Shown here: piece after piece, positions 12,280 through 23,680 of the stretch
Layout of the letters: every line of letters begins with the position of its first letter
Numbering within the stretch: the stretch's first letter is position 1
Origin: Trabulsiella guamensis ATCC 49490
GTDB taxonomy: Bacteria > Pseudomonadota > Gammaproteobacteria > Enterobacterales > Enterobacteriaceae
Assembly (NCBI RefSeq): GCF_000734965.1
Contig: NZ_JMTB01000081.1
Span: 1 to 64,000, forward strand
Reading direction: 5' to 3'
Length of the DNA stretch: 64,000 bases
Notes under the pieces: model-generated
The model's database searches: none
What the model was told of the DNA's origin: nothing
Seen by the model: the letters and a program-made list of their open reading frames with translations, nothing else
Position numbers and translations under genes: made by a program

Positions 12280-13790
12280 GGCTTCATCCCCAGACGTTTC
12301 GCCAGCCGGTGCAGGTTGGCGACGTCCATCTCCAGTGCACGAGCGGCTGCCGACCACGTCTGTTGGTTTGCCGCCAGCGCCCGCGCAATCGCTTCACGCT
12401 GAAATGCCTCCGTCGCCTCGCGCAGATTCTGCGGCTCCGACAGCACAGCTAATTTGATGTCAGCAACGCCGCTCTCATCGCTCAGCTGGAAATGGTGCGG
12501 CTCCAGCACCACCTCATTCCCGGCCCGTGTGGCGCGTGCCAGTACCACAGCGCGATGAATCGCATGTTCCAGCTCGCGCACGTTGCCCGGCCAGCCATAC
12601 GCCAGCAGTCGCGCCCGCGCTCCAGGGCTAAGCACCACCTGCGACAGACTGAACCGCAACCGGCACTGCTCGCAAAAATAGCCCGCCAGCAGCAACACGT
12701 CATCACCGCGCTCGCGCAGCGGCGGCACGGACAACGGAAACACGCTCAGACGATGAAACAGATCGGCACGAAAACGGCCTGTAAGTACCTCTTCACGCAG
12801 ATCACGGTTAGTGGCGGCCAGCACACGCACGTTTACGCGCAGGCTGCGATCGTCACCAACACGCTGAATATCGCCATATTGCAGGACACGCAGCAGCTTG
12901 GCCTGTAGTGCCAGCGACAGCTCGCCAATTTCGTCAAGGAACAACGTACCATTATCAGCCGTCTCAAACTTGCCGCTGCGGTTGCTGATAGCGCCGGTGA
13001 ATGCCCCTTTAACATGACCAAACAACTCACTCTCGGCGACGCTCTCAGGCAGCGCGGCGCAGTTGAGATAAACCAGCGGATTCGCTGCTCGCGGCGAACC
13101 TTCGTGGATCGCTTTCGCCACCAGTTCCTTCCCGGTACCGGTTTCGCCGCTAATCAGCACGTTAAGATCGGATGCCGCCACAATCTCTATCTCTTTTTTC
13201 AGCTGTAGCATGCGATCGGAAAGGCCAATTATTTCCTGTGCTGCTGGCTCGCTGTAGCTGATGGAGGTGACCGGCAGCACGTTCTGGCTTTCGAGACGGG
13301 CTATCAGCAGCGCATTATTCAGCGCACCTGATACCAGCGCCGCGATCAATCGCAGTTCTTCATCGCTGAAACTGTCGAACTGATCCGCCGACATGCCGTC
13401 CAGCGTCAGCGCGCCAATCAGATTTTGCCCGGCAAACAGGGGCAGTCCGAGACAAGCGTGAACTTTCAGGCTTTCATGACCTGGGATCAACCCGTCGTAG
13501 GGATCGGGCAGCGCGCTGTCAGCAGGAAAACGCACCACATCCCCTGCCCGCGCGATGGCTTCGAGGCGCGGATGACCGGCAAGGGTAAAGCGTCTTCCCA
13601 GCACGTCTTTCGCCAGACCGTCGATAGCCAACGGAATAAACTGGTGCGCCTCGTAGCGCAACAGCGCCGAGGCATCGCAGCCCAGCACTTCACGCAGCGT
13701 GGTGATAAGCCGTGCAAAACGATCCGGATGACCGATATCACTCTGTAAATCGATGGCGATTTTCGCCAGTACGTCAACGGAAAAACTCAT
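12276..13790 (-). CDS. norR: Nitric oxide-responsive sigma-54 activator NorR
   Basis: This 504-residue protein has the E. coli length. The N-terminal GAF domain (about 1-170) senses NO at a non-haem iron. The AAA+ domain has Walker [16 protein letters not shown] (about 216) and the sigma-54-contacting GAFTGA loop (about 266). A Fis-type HTH ends the protein ([14 protein letters not shown]). The stretch between GAF and AAA+ and the one after AAA+ differ most from E. coli. I chose the start at [10 protein letters not shown]; the upstream ATG lies within the NorR-site region. It is divergent from norVW, which it activates. Confidence 0.96.
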   Translation of the reverse strand: MSFSVDVLAKIAIDLQSDIGHPDRFARLITTLREVLGCDASALLRYEAHQFIPLAIDGLAKDVLGRRFTLAGHPRLEAIARAGDVVRFPADSALPDPYDGLIPGHESLKVHACLGLPLFAGQNLIGALTLDGMSADQFDSFSDEELRLIAALVSGALNNALLIARLESQNVLPVTSISYSEPAAQEIIGLSDRMLQLKKEIEIVAASDLNVLISGETGTGKELVAKAIHEGSPRAANPLVYLNCAALPESVAESELFGHVKGAFTGAISNRSGKFETADNGTLFLDEIGELSLALQAKLLRVLQYGDIQRVGDDRSLRVNVRVLAATNRDLREEVLTGRFRADLFHRLSVFPLSVPPLRERGDDVLLLAGYFCEQCRLRFSLSQVVLSPGARARLLAYGWPGNVRELEHAIHRAVVLARATRAGNEVVLEPHHFQLSDESGVADIKLAVLSEPQNLREATEAFQREAIARALAANQQTWSAAARALEMDVANLHRLAKRLGMKP

Positions 13791-13802
13791 AGCCGCCTCG
13801 TT

Positions 13803-13858
13803 GTCATTTTGACTATTCATATTGTCATATTGACGAAATCAATAATAGTCGTTTTGAC
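13803..13858 (+). promoter_or_regulatory. Three NorR enhancer sites
   Basis: Three copies of the GT-N7-AC NorR core lie at 13803-13813 (GTCATTTTGAC), 13824-13834 (GTCATATTGAC) and 13848-13858 (GTCGTTTTGAC). Spacing between them is 21 and 24 bp. Three such sites are the known requirement for NorR hexamer activation of norVW in E. coli. The first two overlap the region just upstream of the norR start, so they could also govern norR itself. Confidence 0.9.
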
Positions 13859-13912
13859 TGTCACAACATCTCACAGAACAGCTTAGTCTTTTAAAATCAA
13901 CAAAATAAAAAC

Positions 13913-13928
13913 TGGCACGCCATTTGAT
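13913..13928 (+). promoter_or_regulatory. Sigma-54 promoter of norVW
   Basis: TGGCAC-GCCAT-TTGA places GG at 13914-13915 and G-A at 13926-13927, at the correct -24/-12 spacing. The usual -12 GC dinucleotide is GA here. It lies 55 bp downstream of the third NorR site and about 48 bp before the norV ATG. Confidence 0.65.
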
Positions 13929-13975
13929 AATAGACATTTATCTTTTTCAACGATACAGAGAACACTGAGATTGTC

Positions 13976-15418
13976 ATGGCTATTCATGTAAAAAATAACA
14001 TTCATTGGGTTGGACAACGTGACTGGGAGGTGCGCGACTTCCACGGGACGGAATACAAAACGCTCAGAGGCAGCAGCTATAACAGCTATTTGATCCGCGA
14101 AGAAAAAAACGTGCTGATCGACACTGTCGACCACAAATTCAGTCGTGATTTCGTCCGGAACCTGCGTGCGGAAATCGACCTCGCTGATATCGACTACATC
14201 ATCATCAATCATGCTGAAGAGGACCATGCCGGGGCACTGACCGAGCTGATGGCATGTATTCCTGATACGCCGATTTACTGTACTGCCAACGCTATTGATT
14301 CCATTACCGGTCACCACCACCACCCGGAATGGCACTTTAACATCATCAAAACGGGCGACAGCCTGGATATTGGCAACGGCAAGCAGCTGATCTTCGTGGA
14401 AACGCCGATGCTGCACTGGCCGGACAGCATGATGACTTACCTGACCGGTGACGCGGTGCTGTTCAGCAACGACGCCTTCGGCCAGCACTACTGCGATGAA
14501 CGCCTGTTCAATGATGAAGTGGATCAGACGGAACTGTATGAGCAGTGCCTGCGTTATTACGCCAACATCCTGACGCCGTTCAGCCGCCTGGTGACACCGA
14601 AAATCAGCGAAATCCTCGGTTTCAACCTGCCAGTTGATATGATTGCCACCTCGCACGGCGTGGTGTGGCGCGACAACCCGACGCAAATCGTTGAGCAGTA
14701 CCTGAAGTGGGCCGCGGATTACCAGGAAGACAGGATCACGATTTTCTATGACACCATGTCCAACAACACCCGCATGATGGCCGATGCTATCGCTCAGGGG
14801 ATTAATGACGTCGATCCTCGCGTGGCAGTGAAAATCTTTAACGTCTCCCGCAGCGATAAAAACGACATTCTGACCAACGTTTTCCGCTCTAAAGGCGTGC
14901 TGGTCGGCACCTCAACCATGAACAATGTGATGATGCCGAAGGTTGCCGGTCTGGTGGAAGAGATGACCGGCCTGCGTTTTCGTAATAAACACGCCAGCGC
15001 GTTTGGTTCGCACGGCTGGAGCGGCGGCGCGGTTGACCGTCTGTCGACCCGCCTGCAGGATGCCGGTTTTGAGATGTCACTGAGCCTGAAAGCTAAATGG
15101 CGTCCGGATCAGTATGCGCTGGAAGTCTGCCGCGAGCATGGTCGTGACATCGCCCGTCAGTGGGCGCTCGCTCCGCTACCTGTTGATGAGAAAGCCACAA
15201 CGACAGAAGTTTGTGCCTGTGCCGCTGCGACCATCGCCGACCTGGGTCCATCCATGCAATGTAGCGTGTGTCAGTGGGTTTACGATCCTGCGAAAGGCGA
15301 GCCCAATCAGAATGTGGAGCCAGGCACACCATGGAATGACGTGCCGGACAGCTTCCTGTGTCCGGAATGTTCGCTGGGCAAAGAGGTCTTTGACGTGCTG
15401 GCTACGGAGGCAAAATGA
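13976..15418 (+). CDS. norV: Anaerobic nitric oxide reductase flavorubredoxin NorV
   Basis: This 480-residue cytoplasmic enzyme reduces NO to N2O under anaerobic conditions. An N-terminal metallo-beta-lactamase-like diiron domain has the ligands in [10 protein letters not shown] (about 79-88) and [11 protein letters not shown] flavodoxin domain follows ([20 protein letters not shown], about 256) that binds FMN. The C-terminal rubredoxin domain has [10 protein letters not shown] and CPECSLG as iron ligands (about 426-470). It receives electrons from NorW, whose gene overlaps it by 4 bp. Confidence 0.97.
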   Translation: MAIHVKNNIHWVGQRDWEVRDFHGTEYKTLRGSSYNSYLIREEKNVLIDTVDHKFSRDFVRNLRAEIDLADIDYIIINHAEEDHAGALTELMACIPDTPIYCTANAIDSITGHHHHPEWHFNIIKTGDSLDIGNGKQLIFVETPMLHWPDSMMTYLTGDAVLFSNDAFGQHYCDERLFNDEVDQTELYEQCLRYYANILTPFSRLVTPKISEILGFNLPVDMIATSHGVVWRDNPTQIVEQYLKWAADYQEDRITIFYDTMSNNTRMMADAIAQGINDVDPRVAVKIFNVSRSDKNDILTNVFRSKGVLVGTSTMNNVMMPKVAGLVEEMTGLRFRNKHASAFGSHGWSGGAVDRLSTRLQDAGFEMSLSLKAKWRPDQYALEVCREHGRDIARQWALAPLPVDEKATTTEVCACAAATIADLGPSMQCSVCQWVYDPAKGEPNQNVEPGTPWNDVPDSFLCPECSLGKEVFDVLATEAK

Positions 15419-16548
15419 GCCACGGTATCGTGATAATTGGTTCAGGCTTCGCCGCCCGCCAGCTGGTAAAAAATATTCGTAAACAGGATGCTGCGATCCC
15501 CCTCACCCTGATTGCGGCTGACAGTGTGGACGAATACAACAAACCGGACATCAGCCACGTGATCAGTCGCGGCATGCAGGCCACCGATCTCACACTACAA
15601 TCCGCCGGGGATTTCGCCGAACAGTATAACCTGCGTCTGTTTCCGCACACCTGGATAACCGACATCGACGCCGACGCCCATGTGGTGAAATGCCGCGATA
15701 AGCAGTGGCATTTCGACAAACTGGTACTGGCGACAGGGGCCACGCCGTTTATTCCGCCCGTTCCTGGCCGTGAGCTGATGCTGACGCTCAACAGCCAGCA
15801 GGAGTATGCAGCTTCGCAAACGCAACTGCATGACGCGAAGCGCGTGCTGATCGTCGGTGGTGGTCTGATTGGCACTGAACTGGCGATGGATTTCAGCCAC
15901 GCGGGGAAAGCGGTCACGGTGGTGGACAACGCTGCCAGCCTGCTCGCCTCGCTGATGCCGCCGGAAGTCAGTAGCCGGTTGCAGCACCGTCTGACTGACA
16001 TGGGCGTCCAGCTGCTGTTGAAAAGCCAGTTGCAGGCGCTGGAGAAGTCGGCCAGCGGCATTCTTGTCATGCTCGATCGTCAGCGGATCATTGAAGTCGA
16101 TGCGGTGGTTGCCGCCGCGGGTCTGCGCCCGGAAACCACCCTCGCCCGCCGCGCCGGTTTACAGACTCGTCACGGCGTCAAGGTCAACGACATATTGCAG
16201 ACCAGTCACCCGGACATTTATGCACTGGGCGACTGCGCGGAGATCAACGGTCAGGTACTGCCGTTCCTGCAACCGATTCTGCTGAGCGCCATGACGCTTG
16301 CCCGCAACCTGCTGGGCCAGCCAGGCGCACTGAAACTGTCGCCAATGCTGGTAAAGGTCAAAACGCCGGACGTACCGCTGCACCTGGCAGGAGATACCCG
16401 TCGCGCCGATCTGACCTGGCATATCGTCAGAAACTCGCAGGGTATGGTGGCGAAAGGTGTCGATACCCAAGAAAAACTGCGCGCTTTCGTGGTCAGTGAA
16501 GGTCACATGAAAGAGGGTTTTGCGCTGCTGAAGGCACTATCGCTGTAA
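15415..16548 (+). CDS. norW: NADH:flavorubredoxin reductase NorW
   Basis: This 377-residue FAD enzyme passes electrons from NADH to the rubredoxin centre of NorV. FAD binding: [17 protein letters not shown] (about 6-22) and [11 protein letters not shown] (about 265). NADH binding: [17 protein letters not shown] (about 142-158). Length equals that of E. coli NorW. The ATGA overlap with norV indicates translational coupling. Confidence 0.96.
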   Translation: MSHGIVIIGSGFAARQLVKNIRKQDAAIPLTLIAADSVDEYNKPDISHVISRGMQATDLTLQSAGDFAEQYNLRLFPHTWITDIDADAHVVKCRDKQWHFDKLVLATGATPFIPPVPGRELMLTLNSQQEYAASQTQLHDAKRVLIVGGGLIGTELAMDFSHAGKAVTVVDNAASLLASLMPPEVSSRLQHRLTDMGVQLLLKSQLQALEKSASGILVMLDRQRIIEVDAVVAAAGLRPETTLARRAGLQTRHGVKVNDILQTSHPDIYALGDCAEINGQVLPFLQPILLSAMTLARNLLGQPGALKLSPMLVKVKTPDVPLHLAGDTRRADLTWHIVRNSQGMVAKGVDTQEKLRAFVVSEGHMKEGFALLKALSL

Positions 16549-16560
16549 TCCTTATTACCC

Positions 16561-18786
16561 TCAGACACAGGGACGTGCAGCAGCAATCACTGCCTGACCG
16601 AAAGCAATCGCGCCATCACCTGCCGGTAAACGAGACGGGAAAAGCAGCGTGAAATCGCTAAGGTAAGCCGACAGTTGCGCGCATAGCAGGCGGTTGTGCA
16701 TCACGCCGCCGCTGAACACCAGCGTCTGAATGCCACGAGACTGCGCATGGTGGCGCATCAGCACGGCAAATCCCTGCGCCAGCGCATCATGAAACGCCCA
16801 GGCTTTTTGTGCGGGCGTCGCCTGCCAGTGCAGCCACTGCTGCCAGAACGTGGCGAGATCCAGTACGCCTTCCCGGCAGGGCAATGTCACCGGGTGCTCG
16901 CGGTCCTCACAGGATGCGGCCAGCGCTTCCAGCAGACAGGCAGCCTCGCCTTCGTAACTCAGAGTCTCGGGCGCGCAATCCAGCGCACAGGCGACAGCAT
17001 CAAACAGTCGCCCACAGGAAGACGCCTTCGGCGCATTAATGCCTTTTTCAATCGCCCGTGCCACCACCGGCCAGTTATAGCCCCGCAACTTCTGCAACGT
17101 CGGTTCCTGCTGCCAGTCAGGAATGAACGCCAGACTCTGCGCCAGCAGGTTTCGCCACGGTTGACGCGCGGCCAAATCGCCCCCCGGCAGTGCCACCGCA
17201 GGGAGTCCGCCGAGACGTTCACATTCGCAATAATTAACGCGCAGACACTCTCCGCCCCACAATGTGTCGTGTTCCCCCATCCCGGTGCCGTCGAGCGTCA
17301 GGGCGATCACATCACCACCCGCGAGCGGCCAGCCGTGTTCGGCAAGACAGGCAGCGGCATGGGCATGATGATGTAATACGGTCTGCACCGGCAGCGCCAT
17401 TGATGCCGCCCATTGCGATGAACAATAACCAGGGTGCGCATCTGCCACAACCATCTGTGGCGTGAAATCGTAGATGTCCTGCATCAGCGTCAGCGCATCG
17501 CGCCACTGCTTTTCAACACCCTCATCGCTCAAATCGCCGAGATGCTGGCTCAGTACTGCCTGGTCACCACGCACCAGGCAAAAGGTATTTTTCAGATCGG
17601 CACCCAGACACAGTATTGGCGGAACATCGGCAAACCCTGGTGGCAACGGCAGCGCATCCGGCACGTAACCTCGCGAACGGCGCAGCATTTCGCCACTGGC
17701 GCGGATAACCGAATCATCCATGCGCTGCACGATATCGCGGTTATGCATTAAAAACCCGTCAGCGATCCCGTGTAAATCGGCCAGCGCCTGTTCGTTAGTT
17801 ATGGCGGGCGGTTTGCCGCTCAGGTTACCAGAGGTCATCACCAGCGGGCGCCGGAGCGCCTGCATCAGTAAATGCTGTAACGGATTCGCCGCCAGCATCA
17901 CGCCCACTTCATCCAGCCCCGGCGCAATGGCATCGCTGAGATCAGGCACGCAGGATTTCGCCACCAGCACAATGGGCGCGGCAGGCGTCGTCAACAACTG
18001 GCGCGCTTCAGGCGGAACGGTACCGGCATCCGGGATCATCACCGCCAGTGGTTTGGCCGGACGATGTTTGCGGGTGCGCAGCAACGCGACCGCAGCATCG
18101 TTACCGGCATCACAGGCGAGATGAAAACCACCGATACCTTTGACAGCAACAATGCCGCCTGCGCGCAGCAGGTCAATCGCGGCCTGCAATGCGGCTTCTT
18201 TATGTTGCGTCTGCATTCCCTGTTGCCACATTAGCTGCGGCCCACAGACAGGGCATGCCACTGGTTGAGCATGGAAACGGCGATCTGCCGGATTACGGTA
18301 TTCGGCGTCGCAGTCGGCGCACAACGGAAACACCGCCATTACCGTAAAGGGGCGGTCATAGGGCATAGCGTTGATGATGGTAAAGCGCGGACCGCAGTGG
18401 GTGCAGTTGATAAAGGGGTAACGGTAGCGGCGATCTCGCGGGTCATTCATTTCGGCGACGCATTCCGCACAGGTAGCCGCGTCCGGGACAATCTGCGTCG
18501 CCATGCTGCCGGCGCCACTTTCGCGGATCGTAAAATCAGTGGGGATCGGCGACCAGTCAAACGGCGAACGTTCCACGCTGTCGATTTTCGCCAGCGGCGG
18601 ACAGTGCGCCTGCAACCGAGTGATGAAATCCCCTTCTTCGCCCAGCAGGCGGATCAACACGCCCTCGCCATCATTACAGACATCGCCCACACGCTGAGAC
18701 TGACAGGCCAGTTGCCAGACAAAAGGTCGAAAACCGACTCCCTGCACTTTGCCGCGAATGCGCAGCTGTACGCCGTTACTGTTCAT
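16561..18786 (-). CDS. hypF: Hydrogenase maturation carbamoyltransferase HypF
   Basis: This 741-residue protein is slightly shorter than E. coli HypF (750). It takes carbamoyl phosphate and makes the thiocarboxamide on HypE that becomes the CN ligands of the NiFe site. Domains in order: acylphosphatase ([16 protein letters not shown], about 14-29), two zinc fingers ([11 protein letters not shown] with NCTHCGPRF, and [11 protein letters not shown] with CPVCGPQ, about 107-185), a YrdC-like domain (about 200-380), and a Kae1-like C-terminal domain with the metal motif [14 protein letters not shown] (about 472). It follows hydN by 63 bp on the same strand, so the two form an operon. Confidence 0.96.
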   Translation of the reverse strand: MNSNGVQLRIRGKVQGVGFRPFVWQLACQSQRVGDVCNDGEGVLIRLLGEEGDFITRLQAHCPPLAKIDSVERSPFDWSPIPTDFTIRESGAGSMATQIVPDAATCAECVAEMNDPRDRRYRYPFINCTHCGPRFTIINAMPYDRPFTVMAVFPLCADCDAEYRNPADRRFHAQPVACPVCGPQLMWQQGMQTQHKEAALQAAIDLLRAGGIVAVKGIGGFHLACDAGNDAAVALLRTRKHRPAKPLAVMIPDAGTVPPEARQLLTTPAAPIVLVAKSCVPDLSDAIAPGLDEVGVMLAANPLQHLLMQALRRPLVMTSGNLSGKPPAITNEQALADLHGIADGFLMHNRDIVQRMDDSVIRASGEMLRRSRGYVPDALPLPPGFADVPPILCLGADLKNTFCLVRGDQAVLSQHLGDLSDEGVEKQWRDALTLMQDIYDFTPQMVVADAHPGYCSSQWAASMALPVQTVLHHHAHAAACLAEHGWPLAGGDVIALTLDGTGMGEHDTLWGGECLRVNYCECERLGGLPAVALPGGDLAARQPWRNLLAQSLAFIPDWQQEPTLQKLRGYNWPVVARAIEKGINAPKASSCGRLFDAVACALDCAPETLSYEGEAACLLEALAASCEDREHPVTLPCREGVLDLATFWQQWLHWQATPAQKAWAFHDALAQGFAVLMRHHAQSRGIQTLVFSGGVMHNRLLCAQLSAYLSDFTLLFPSRLPAGDGAIAFGQAVIAAARPCV

Positions 18787-18849
18787 GTGCCTCGCTTATG
18801 TCGTCGCTACCTGCCCTTTCACGCCGACATTAGCGCGGTTGAGGGAAAT

Positions 18850-19395
18850 TTAAAAGGGGAGCGACACACGGGTGTCGAGCGCCGCACGGCGTCGTTTTTC
18901 CGCACTAAGCTGTTCGAGTTTATTGCGGTCGACACACACCAGCGCATGCGTCGGGCACGCCGCCATACAGGCAGGACCATCGACACGATGGAAGCAGAGA
19001 TCGCACTTGTTGGCTTCGGCTTTTTCCGCCCGTATTTTAAGCCCCGCACCGCTGTTGCGGATCACCGGGCGAACCACGACTTCCATCGCGCCATACGGAC
19101 AGGCAACTACGCAGGTTTTGCAGCCGATGCAGCGTTCCTGCATCACATGTACAAAGCCCTGATCGCGACTGATAGCACCGTTCGGGCAGACATTCGCGCA
19201 GGGTGCGTCTTCGCACTGACGGCAGGCGGTCGCCGTAGAAATATTCACGCCTTTAATCACATGAATTCGTGGCAGGAAGGTTTGTGGCGTCAGGGCCGCA
19301 CAGTCCTGATTTTCCTGATGGGAAACCACGCAGGCCACTTCACAGGTGCGGCAGCCAATACATCTGCTCGCATCAGCGATGATGAAACGGTTCAT
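18850..19395 (-). CDS. hydN: Electron transport/accessory protein HydN
   Basis: This 181-residue ferredoxin-like protein carries four 4Fe-4S cysteine sets. They are CIGCRTCEVACV (about 12), CRQCEDAPCANVCP, CIGCKTCVVACPYGAM and CDLCFHRVDGPACMAACP. In E. coli HydN supports formate dehydrogenase-H and formate hydrogenlyase activity. It is related to HyfA/HycB. I chose MNRFIIADAS as the start, as in E. coli. The C-terminal tail (ALDTRVSLPF) is a few residues longer than in E. coli. It has a sigma-54 promoter and a strong palindrome upstream. Confidence 0.93.
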   Translation of the reverse strand: MNRFIIADASRCIGCRTCEVACVVSHQENQDCAALTPQTFLPRIHVIKGVNISTATACRQCEDAPCANVCPNGAISRDQGFVHVMQERCIGCKTCVVACPYGAMEVVVRPVIRNSGAGLKIRAEKAEANKCDLCFHRVDGPACMAACPTHALVCVDRNKLEQLSAEKRRRAALDTRVSLPF

Positions 19396-19431
19396 CCAGT
19401 TCTCCAGCATTAACAGTTAATGCCGGGAGAA

Positions 19432-19447
19432 TGCATAAATCACGCCA
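19432..19447 (-). promoter_or_regulatory. Sigma-54 promoter of hydN-hypF
   Basis: On the minus strand TGGCGTGATTTATGCA places GG (19446-19445) and GC (19434-19433) exactly 10 bases apart. It lies 37 bp upstream of the hydN ATG. FhlA is the expected activator. Confidence 0.75.
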
Positions 19448-19490
19448 TCTTTTAACTTATTGATTTATTAAAGAATTGCAATGTGGAGGC

Positions 19491-19520
19491 GCTGTCATCG
19501 ACACAAGTGTCGATGACAGC
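19491..19520. promoter_or_regulatory. Large perfect palindrome upstream of hydN, candidate FhlA site
   Basis: Two 14-base arms (GCTGTCATCGACAC and GTGTCGATGACAGC) surround a two-base AA centre. It lies about 45 bp upstream of the hydN -24 element and 8 bp beyond the ascG stop codon. The minimal loop and absent T-run argue against a simple terminator. The TGTCG/CGACA half-sites recur upstream of hyfA/hypA. Assignment to FhlA is inferred from position. Confidence 0.55.
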
Positions 19521-19528
19521 TGACGACA

Positions 19529-20542
19529 TCAGGCGTATGGACCGTTAGCGACGGAATCGCGTGGGATCAGTTCCCCGGTAAAGCGCTGTTGTATTTTAAA
19601 CTCGCCACCGTCGAGCATAAAAATCACCCGGCCAATCGTCTCTTTGATCATCTCGGTGACGGGAATTCGGACGCTCGCCAGCGACGGGATCATATAAGGC
19701 GCCAGTGCGATGTCATCAAAACCGATCACCGACACCTGCTGCGGTATCCGGATGCCGTGGTGATGCAACTGCCTGAGGACGCCGACGGCCATATCGTCGT
19801 TGCTGGCGACAATCGCGCTGAACGTCTCCTGCCGCGCCAGCAGTGTATCCACGGCCTCCGTACCGCTGGCGGGGGTCCATTTACCTGAGACAATCAATGA
19901 CTCACGCAGCGGGATGTTATGCCGGGAGAGCGCCTCTTTGTAACCCGAAAGACGTTCAACGCCAGTCGGTGAATCGAGCGACCCCGTCACGAAAGCAATG
20001 TCACGGTGCCCCAGCGCAATCAGCTGCTCGACCGCCACCTGGCTGGTGGCTTTGTGATCGCAGAATACGCTGTGGCTACTGTTATGCCGCAGGCGGCGGT
20101 TCAGCACTACAATCGGCCGCGAGTGGCTCTCAACGATCTCATCCATTTCTTCGACGCTGAGAAAACGGGGATAAATCACGATCGCGTCGCAGCGCATATC
20201 AAGCAGATACTGGATAGCCTCGCGCTCTTCTTCAGCACTGTGCTTACCGTCCGCCAGAATCAACTGACGTCCCTGGTCTTCCGTCATCCGCGCGGCATGA
20301 AACAGCAGCTCACTGAAATAGACGCCGTGATAAAGCGTGTTGGTGACCACCAGCCCGAGGGTCTGGGTTTTTTGCGTTGCCAGATTACGCGCCAGCAAAT
20401 TCGGGCGATAACCGCTCTCTTCGATGGCATGAAAAACGCGATCTTTGGTCTCCTGGCTGACATAGCCATTCCCCGAAAGCACCCGGGAAACCGTGGCCTT
20501 CGAGACCCCGGCACGCTTTGCCACTTCCAGCATCGTTGCCAT
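19529..20542 (-). CDS. ascG: LacI-family repressor AscG
   Basis: This 337-residue repressor of the asc beta-glucoside genes is similar to E. coli AscG. The N-terminal HTH (TMLEVAKRAGVSKATVSRVLSGNGYVS, split here as helix-turn-helix plus hinge start) is at about 3-27. The periplasmic-binding-like sensor domain fills the rest (LGLVVTNTLYHGVYFSELL, IGFDDIALAPYMIPSLASV). I chose the ATG giving MATMLEVAK. It is divergent from ascFB and lies next to an AACCGGTT palindrome that fits a LacI-type operator. Confidence 0.95.
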   Translation of the reverse strand: MATMLEVAKRAGVSKATVSRVLSGNGYVSQETKDRVFHAIEESGYRPNLLARNLATQKTQTLGLVVTNTLYHGVYFSELLFHAARMTEDQGRQLILADGKHSAEEEREAIQYLLDMRCDAIVIYPRFLSVEEMDEIVESHSRPIVVLNRRLRHNSSHSVFCDHKATSQVAVEQLIALGHRDIAFVTGSLDSPTGVERLSGYKEALSRHNIPLRESLIVSGKWTPASGTEAVDTLLARQETFSAIVASNDDMAVGVLRQLHHHGIRIPQQVSVIGFDDIALAPYMIPSLASVRIPVTEMIKETIGRVIFMLDGGEFKIQQRFTGELIPRDSVANGPYA

Positions 20543-20693
20543 GTTGCGTATCCCTATGAAATTAATCTTCGCAGTGTACTTCAGCCGTTGTGCTTTTTCA
20601 GCACCCTGCTGCAATTGACGATCTGAATCACAAAACGAAAAAATGATTTTGCAGATCTCTTGCCACAAAAACTGAAACTCATCATGATTTTGT

Positions 20694-20706
20694 GGAACCG
20701 GTTTCC
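20694..20706. promoter_or_regulatory. Candidate AscG operator
   Basis: GGAACCGGTTTCC has an AACCGGTT centre (20696-20703), the form typical of LacI-family operators. It lies 40 bp upstream of ascF and within the ascG-ascF divergent gap. Confidence 0.6.
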
Positions 20707-20745
20707 TACGTGATATTCGTACCCTTAAAACAGGATGACAATCCG

Positions 20746-22191
20746 ATGTCCAAAAATTATCCGGCTCTGGCCCGCGCCGTCATCGATGCTCTCGGTGGCG
20801 TCGATAACATTACCGCAGTTACCCACTGCATGACCCGCCTGCGCTTCGTGGTGAAAGATAACGACCGCGTCGACAGCGCAACGCTGAAAGGCCTCAACGG
20901 CGTGCTGGGTGTGGTGCGCAGCGACAATCAATGCCAGGTGATTATCGGCAACACGGTTTCCCAGGCTTATCAGGAAGTGGTCGCTCTGCTGCCGGGGGAT
21001 CTGAAACCTGCGGAGTCGACGGAAAAACCGAAACTGACATTACGGCGCATCGGCGCCGGGATCCTCGACGCGCTGATCGGCACCATGTCGCCGCTGATCC
21101 CGGCCATTATCGGCGGCTCGATGATCAAGCTGCTGGCGATGGTGCTGGAAATGTCCGGTGCGCTGCCAAAAGCGTCGCCCACGCTGACCATTCTGACGGT
21201 GATCGGCGATGGTGCATTCTTCTTCCTGCCGCTGATGGTCGCCGCCTCAGCTGCACTGAAATTCAAAACTAACATGTCGCTGGCGATTGCCATTGCCGGC
21301 GTACTGGTGCATCCGGCGTTTATCGACCTGATGGCGAAAGCCGCTCAGGGTGAACAGGTTCAGTTCGCGCTGATTCCAGTCACTGCAGTGAAATACACCT
21401 ATACGGTTATCCCGGCGCTGGTGATGACCTGGTGCCTCTCGTATATCGAACGCTGGGTCGATAAAATCACCCCTGCGGTGACTAAAAACTTCCTCAAACC
21501 GATGCTGATTGTGCTGATTGCCGCACCGCTGGCTATCCTGTTAATTGGGCCGATTGGCATCTGGATCGGGAGCGCGATCTCTGCGCTGGTGTACACCATT
21601 CACGGCTATCTCGGCTGGCTGTCGGTGGCCATTATGGGCGCCCTTTGGCCATTACTGGTAATGACCGGTATGCACCGTGTGTTTACTCCGACGATTATTC
21701 AGACCATTGCCGAAACCGGTAAAGAAGGCATGGTTATGCCGTCTGAAATCGGCGCAAACCTGTCGCTCGGCGGCTCTTCGCTGGCGGTGGCATGGAAAAC
21801 CAAAAACCCGGAACTGCGCCAGACGGCCCTGGCTGCGGCGGCATCCGCCATTCTGGCGGGGATTTCTGAACCGGCGCTGTACGGGGTAGCGGTTCGCCTG
21901 AAACGCCCGCTTATCGCCAGCCTGATCAGCGGTTTTGTCTGCGGCGCGGTCGCCGGTGTCGCCGGGCTTGCCAGCCATTCGATGGCGGCGCCGGGCCTGT
22001 TCACCAGCGTCCAGTTCTTTGATCCGGCCAACCCGATTTCCATCGTCTGGGTGTTTGCCGTGATGGCGCTGGCGGTTGTGCTGTCCTTTGTCCTGACGCT
22101 GCTGCTTGGCTTTGAGGATATCCCGGTTGAAGAAGATGCAGCGAAAGCCCGGGCGCTGCATGCGGCGGATGCAAAAGCGGCAAAAGCCTGA
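20746..22191 (+). CDS. ascF: PTS beta-glucoside (arbutin/salicin/cellobiose) EIIBC component AscF
   Basis: This 481-residue permease imports and phosphorylates aryl-beta-glucosides and possibly cellobiose. The N-terminal IIB domain has the phosphorylated Cys in VTHCMTRLRFVVKD (about 26). The IIC domain has many membrane spans and the conserved GISEPALYGVA motif (about 386). It closely follows E. coli AscF over the IIC part, with a different C-terminal tail. I chose MSKNYPALARAV as the start. It lacks a IIA domain, so phosphate must come from another EIIA. It is followed by ascB after 24 bp. Confidence 0.95.
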   Translation: MSKNYPALARAVIDALGGVDNITAVTHCMTRLRFVVKDNDRVDSATLKGLNGVLGVVRSDNQCQVIIGNTVSQAYQEVVALLPGDLKPAESTEKPKLTLRRIGAGILDALIGTMSPLIPAIIGGSMIKLLAMVLEMSGALPKASPTLTILTVIGDGAFFFLPLMVAASAALKFKTNMSLAIAIAGVLVHPAFIDLMAKAAQGEQVQFALIPVTAVKYTYTVIPALVMTWCLSYIERWVDKITPAVTKNFLKPMLIVLIAAPLAILLIGPIGIWIGSAISALVYTIHGYLGWLSVAIMGALWPLLVMTGMHRVFTPTIIQTIAETGKEGMVMPSEIGANLSLGGSSLAVAWKTKNPELRQTALAAAASAILAGISEPALYGVAVRLKRPLIASLISGFVCGAVAGVAGLASHSMAAPGLFTSVQFFDPANPISIVWVFAVMALAVVLSFVLTLLLGFEDIPVEEDAAKARALHAADAKAAKA

Positions 22192-22212
22192 ATTAACACA
22201 GTAAAGAGGTAA

Positions 22213-23640
<1,428 letters not shown>

Positions 23641-23645
23641 TGTTT

Positions 23646-23680
23646 TACGCCCGGTAAGCGCAGCGCCACCGGGCTAAAAC
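23646..23680. repeat. REP-like palindromic element between ascB and hycI
   Basis: GCCCGGT (23649-23655) and ACCGGGC (23668-23674) flank GCGCAGCGCC-type core bases. This is the layout of enterobacterial REP/PU units. It overlaps the intergenic space of two convergent genes, the usual REP position. Confidence 0.7.

Noticed and set aside
18265-19413. 382-codon open frame on the plus strand opposite hydN and hypF
   Set aside because: It spans the reverse of two conserved genes and their gap and shows no protein-like features.
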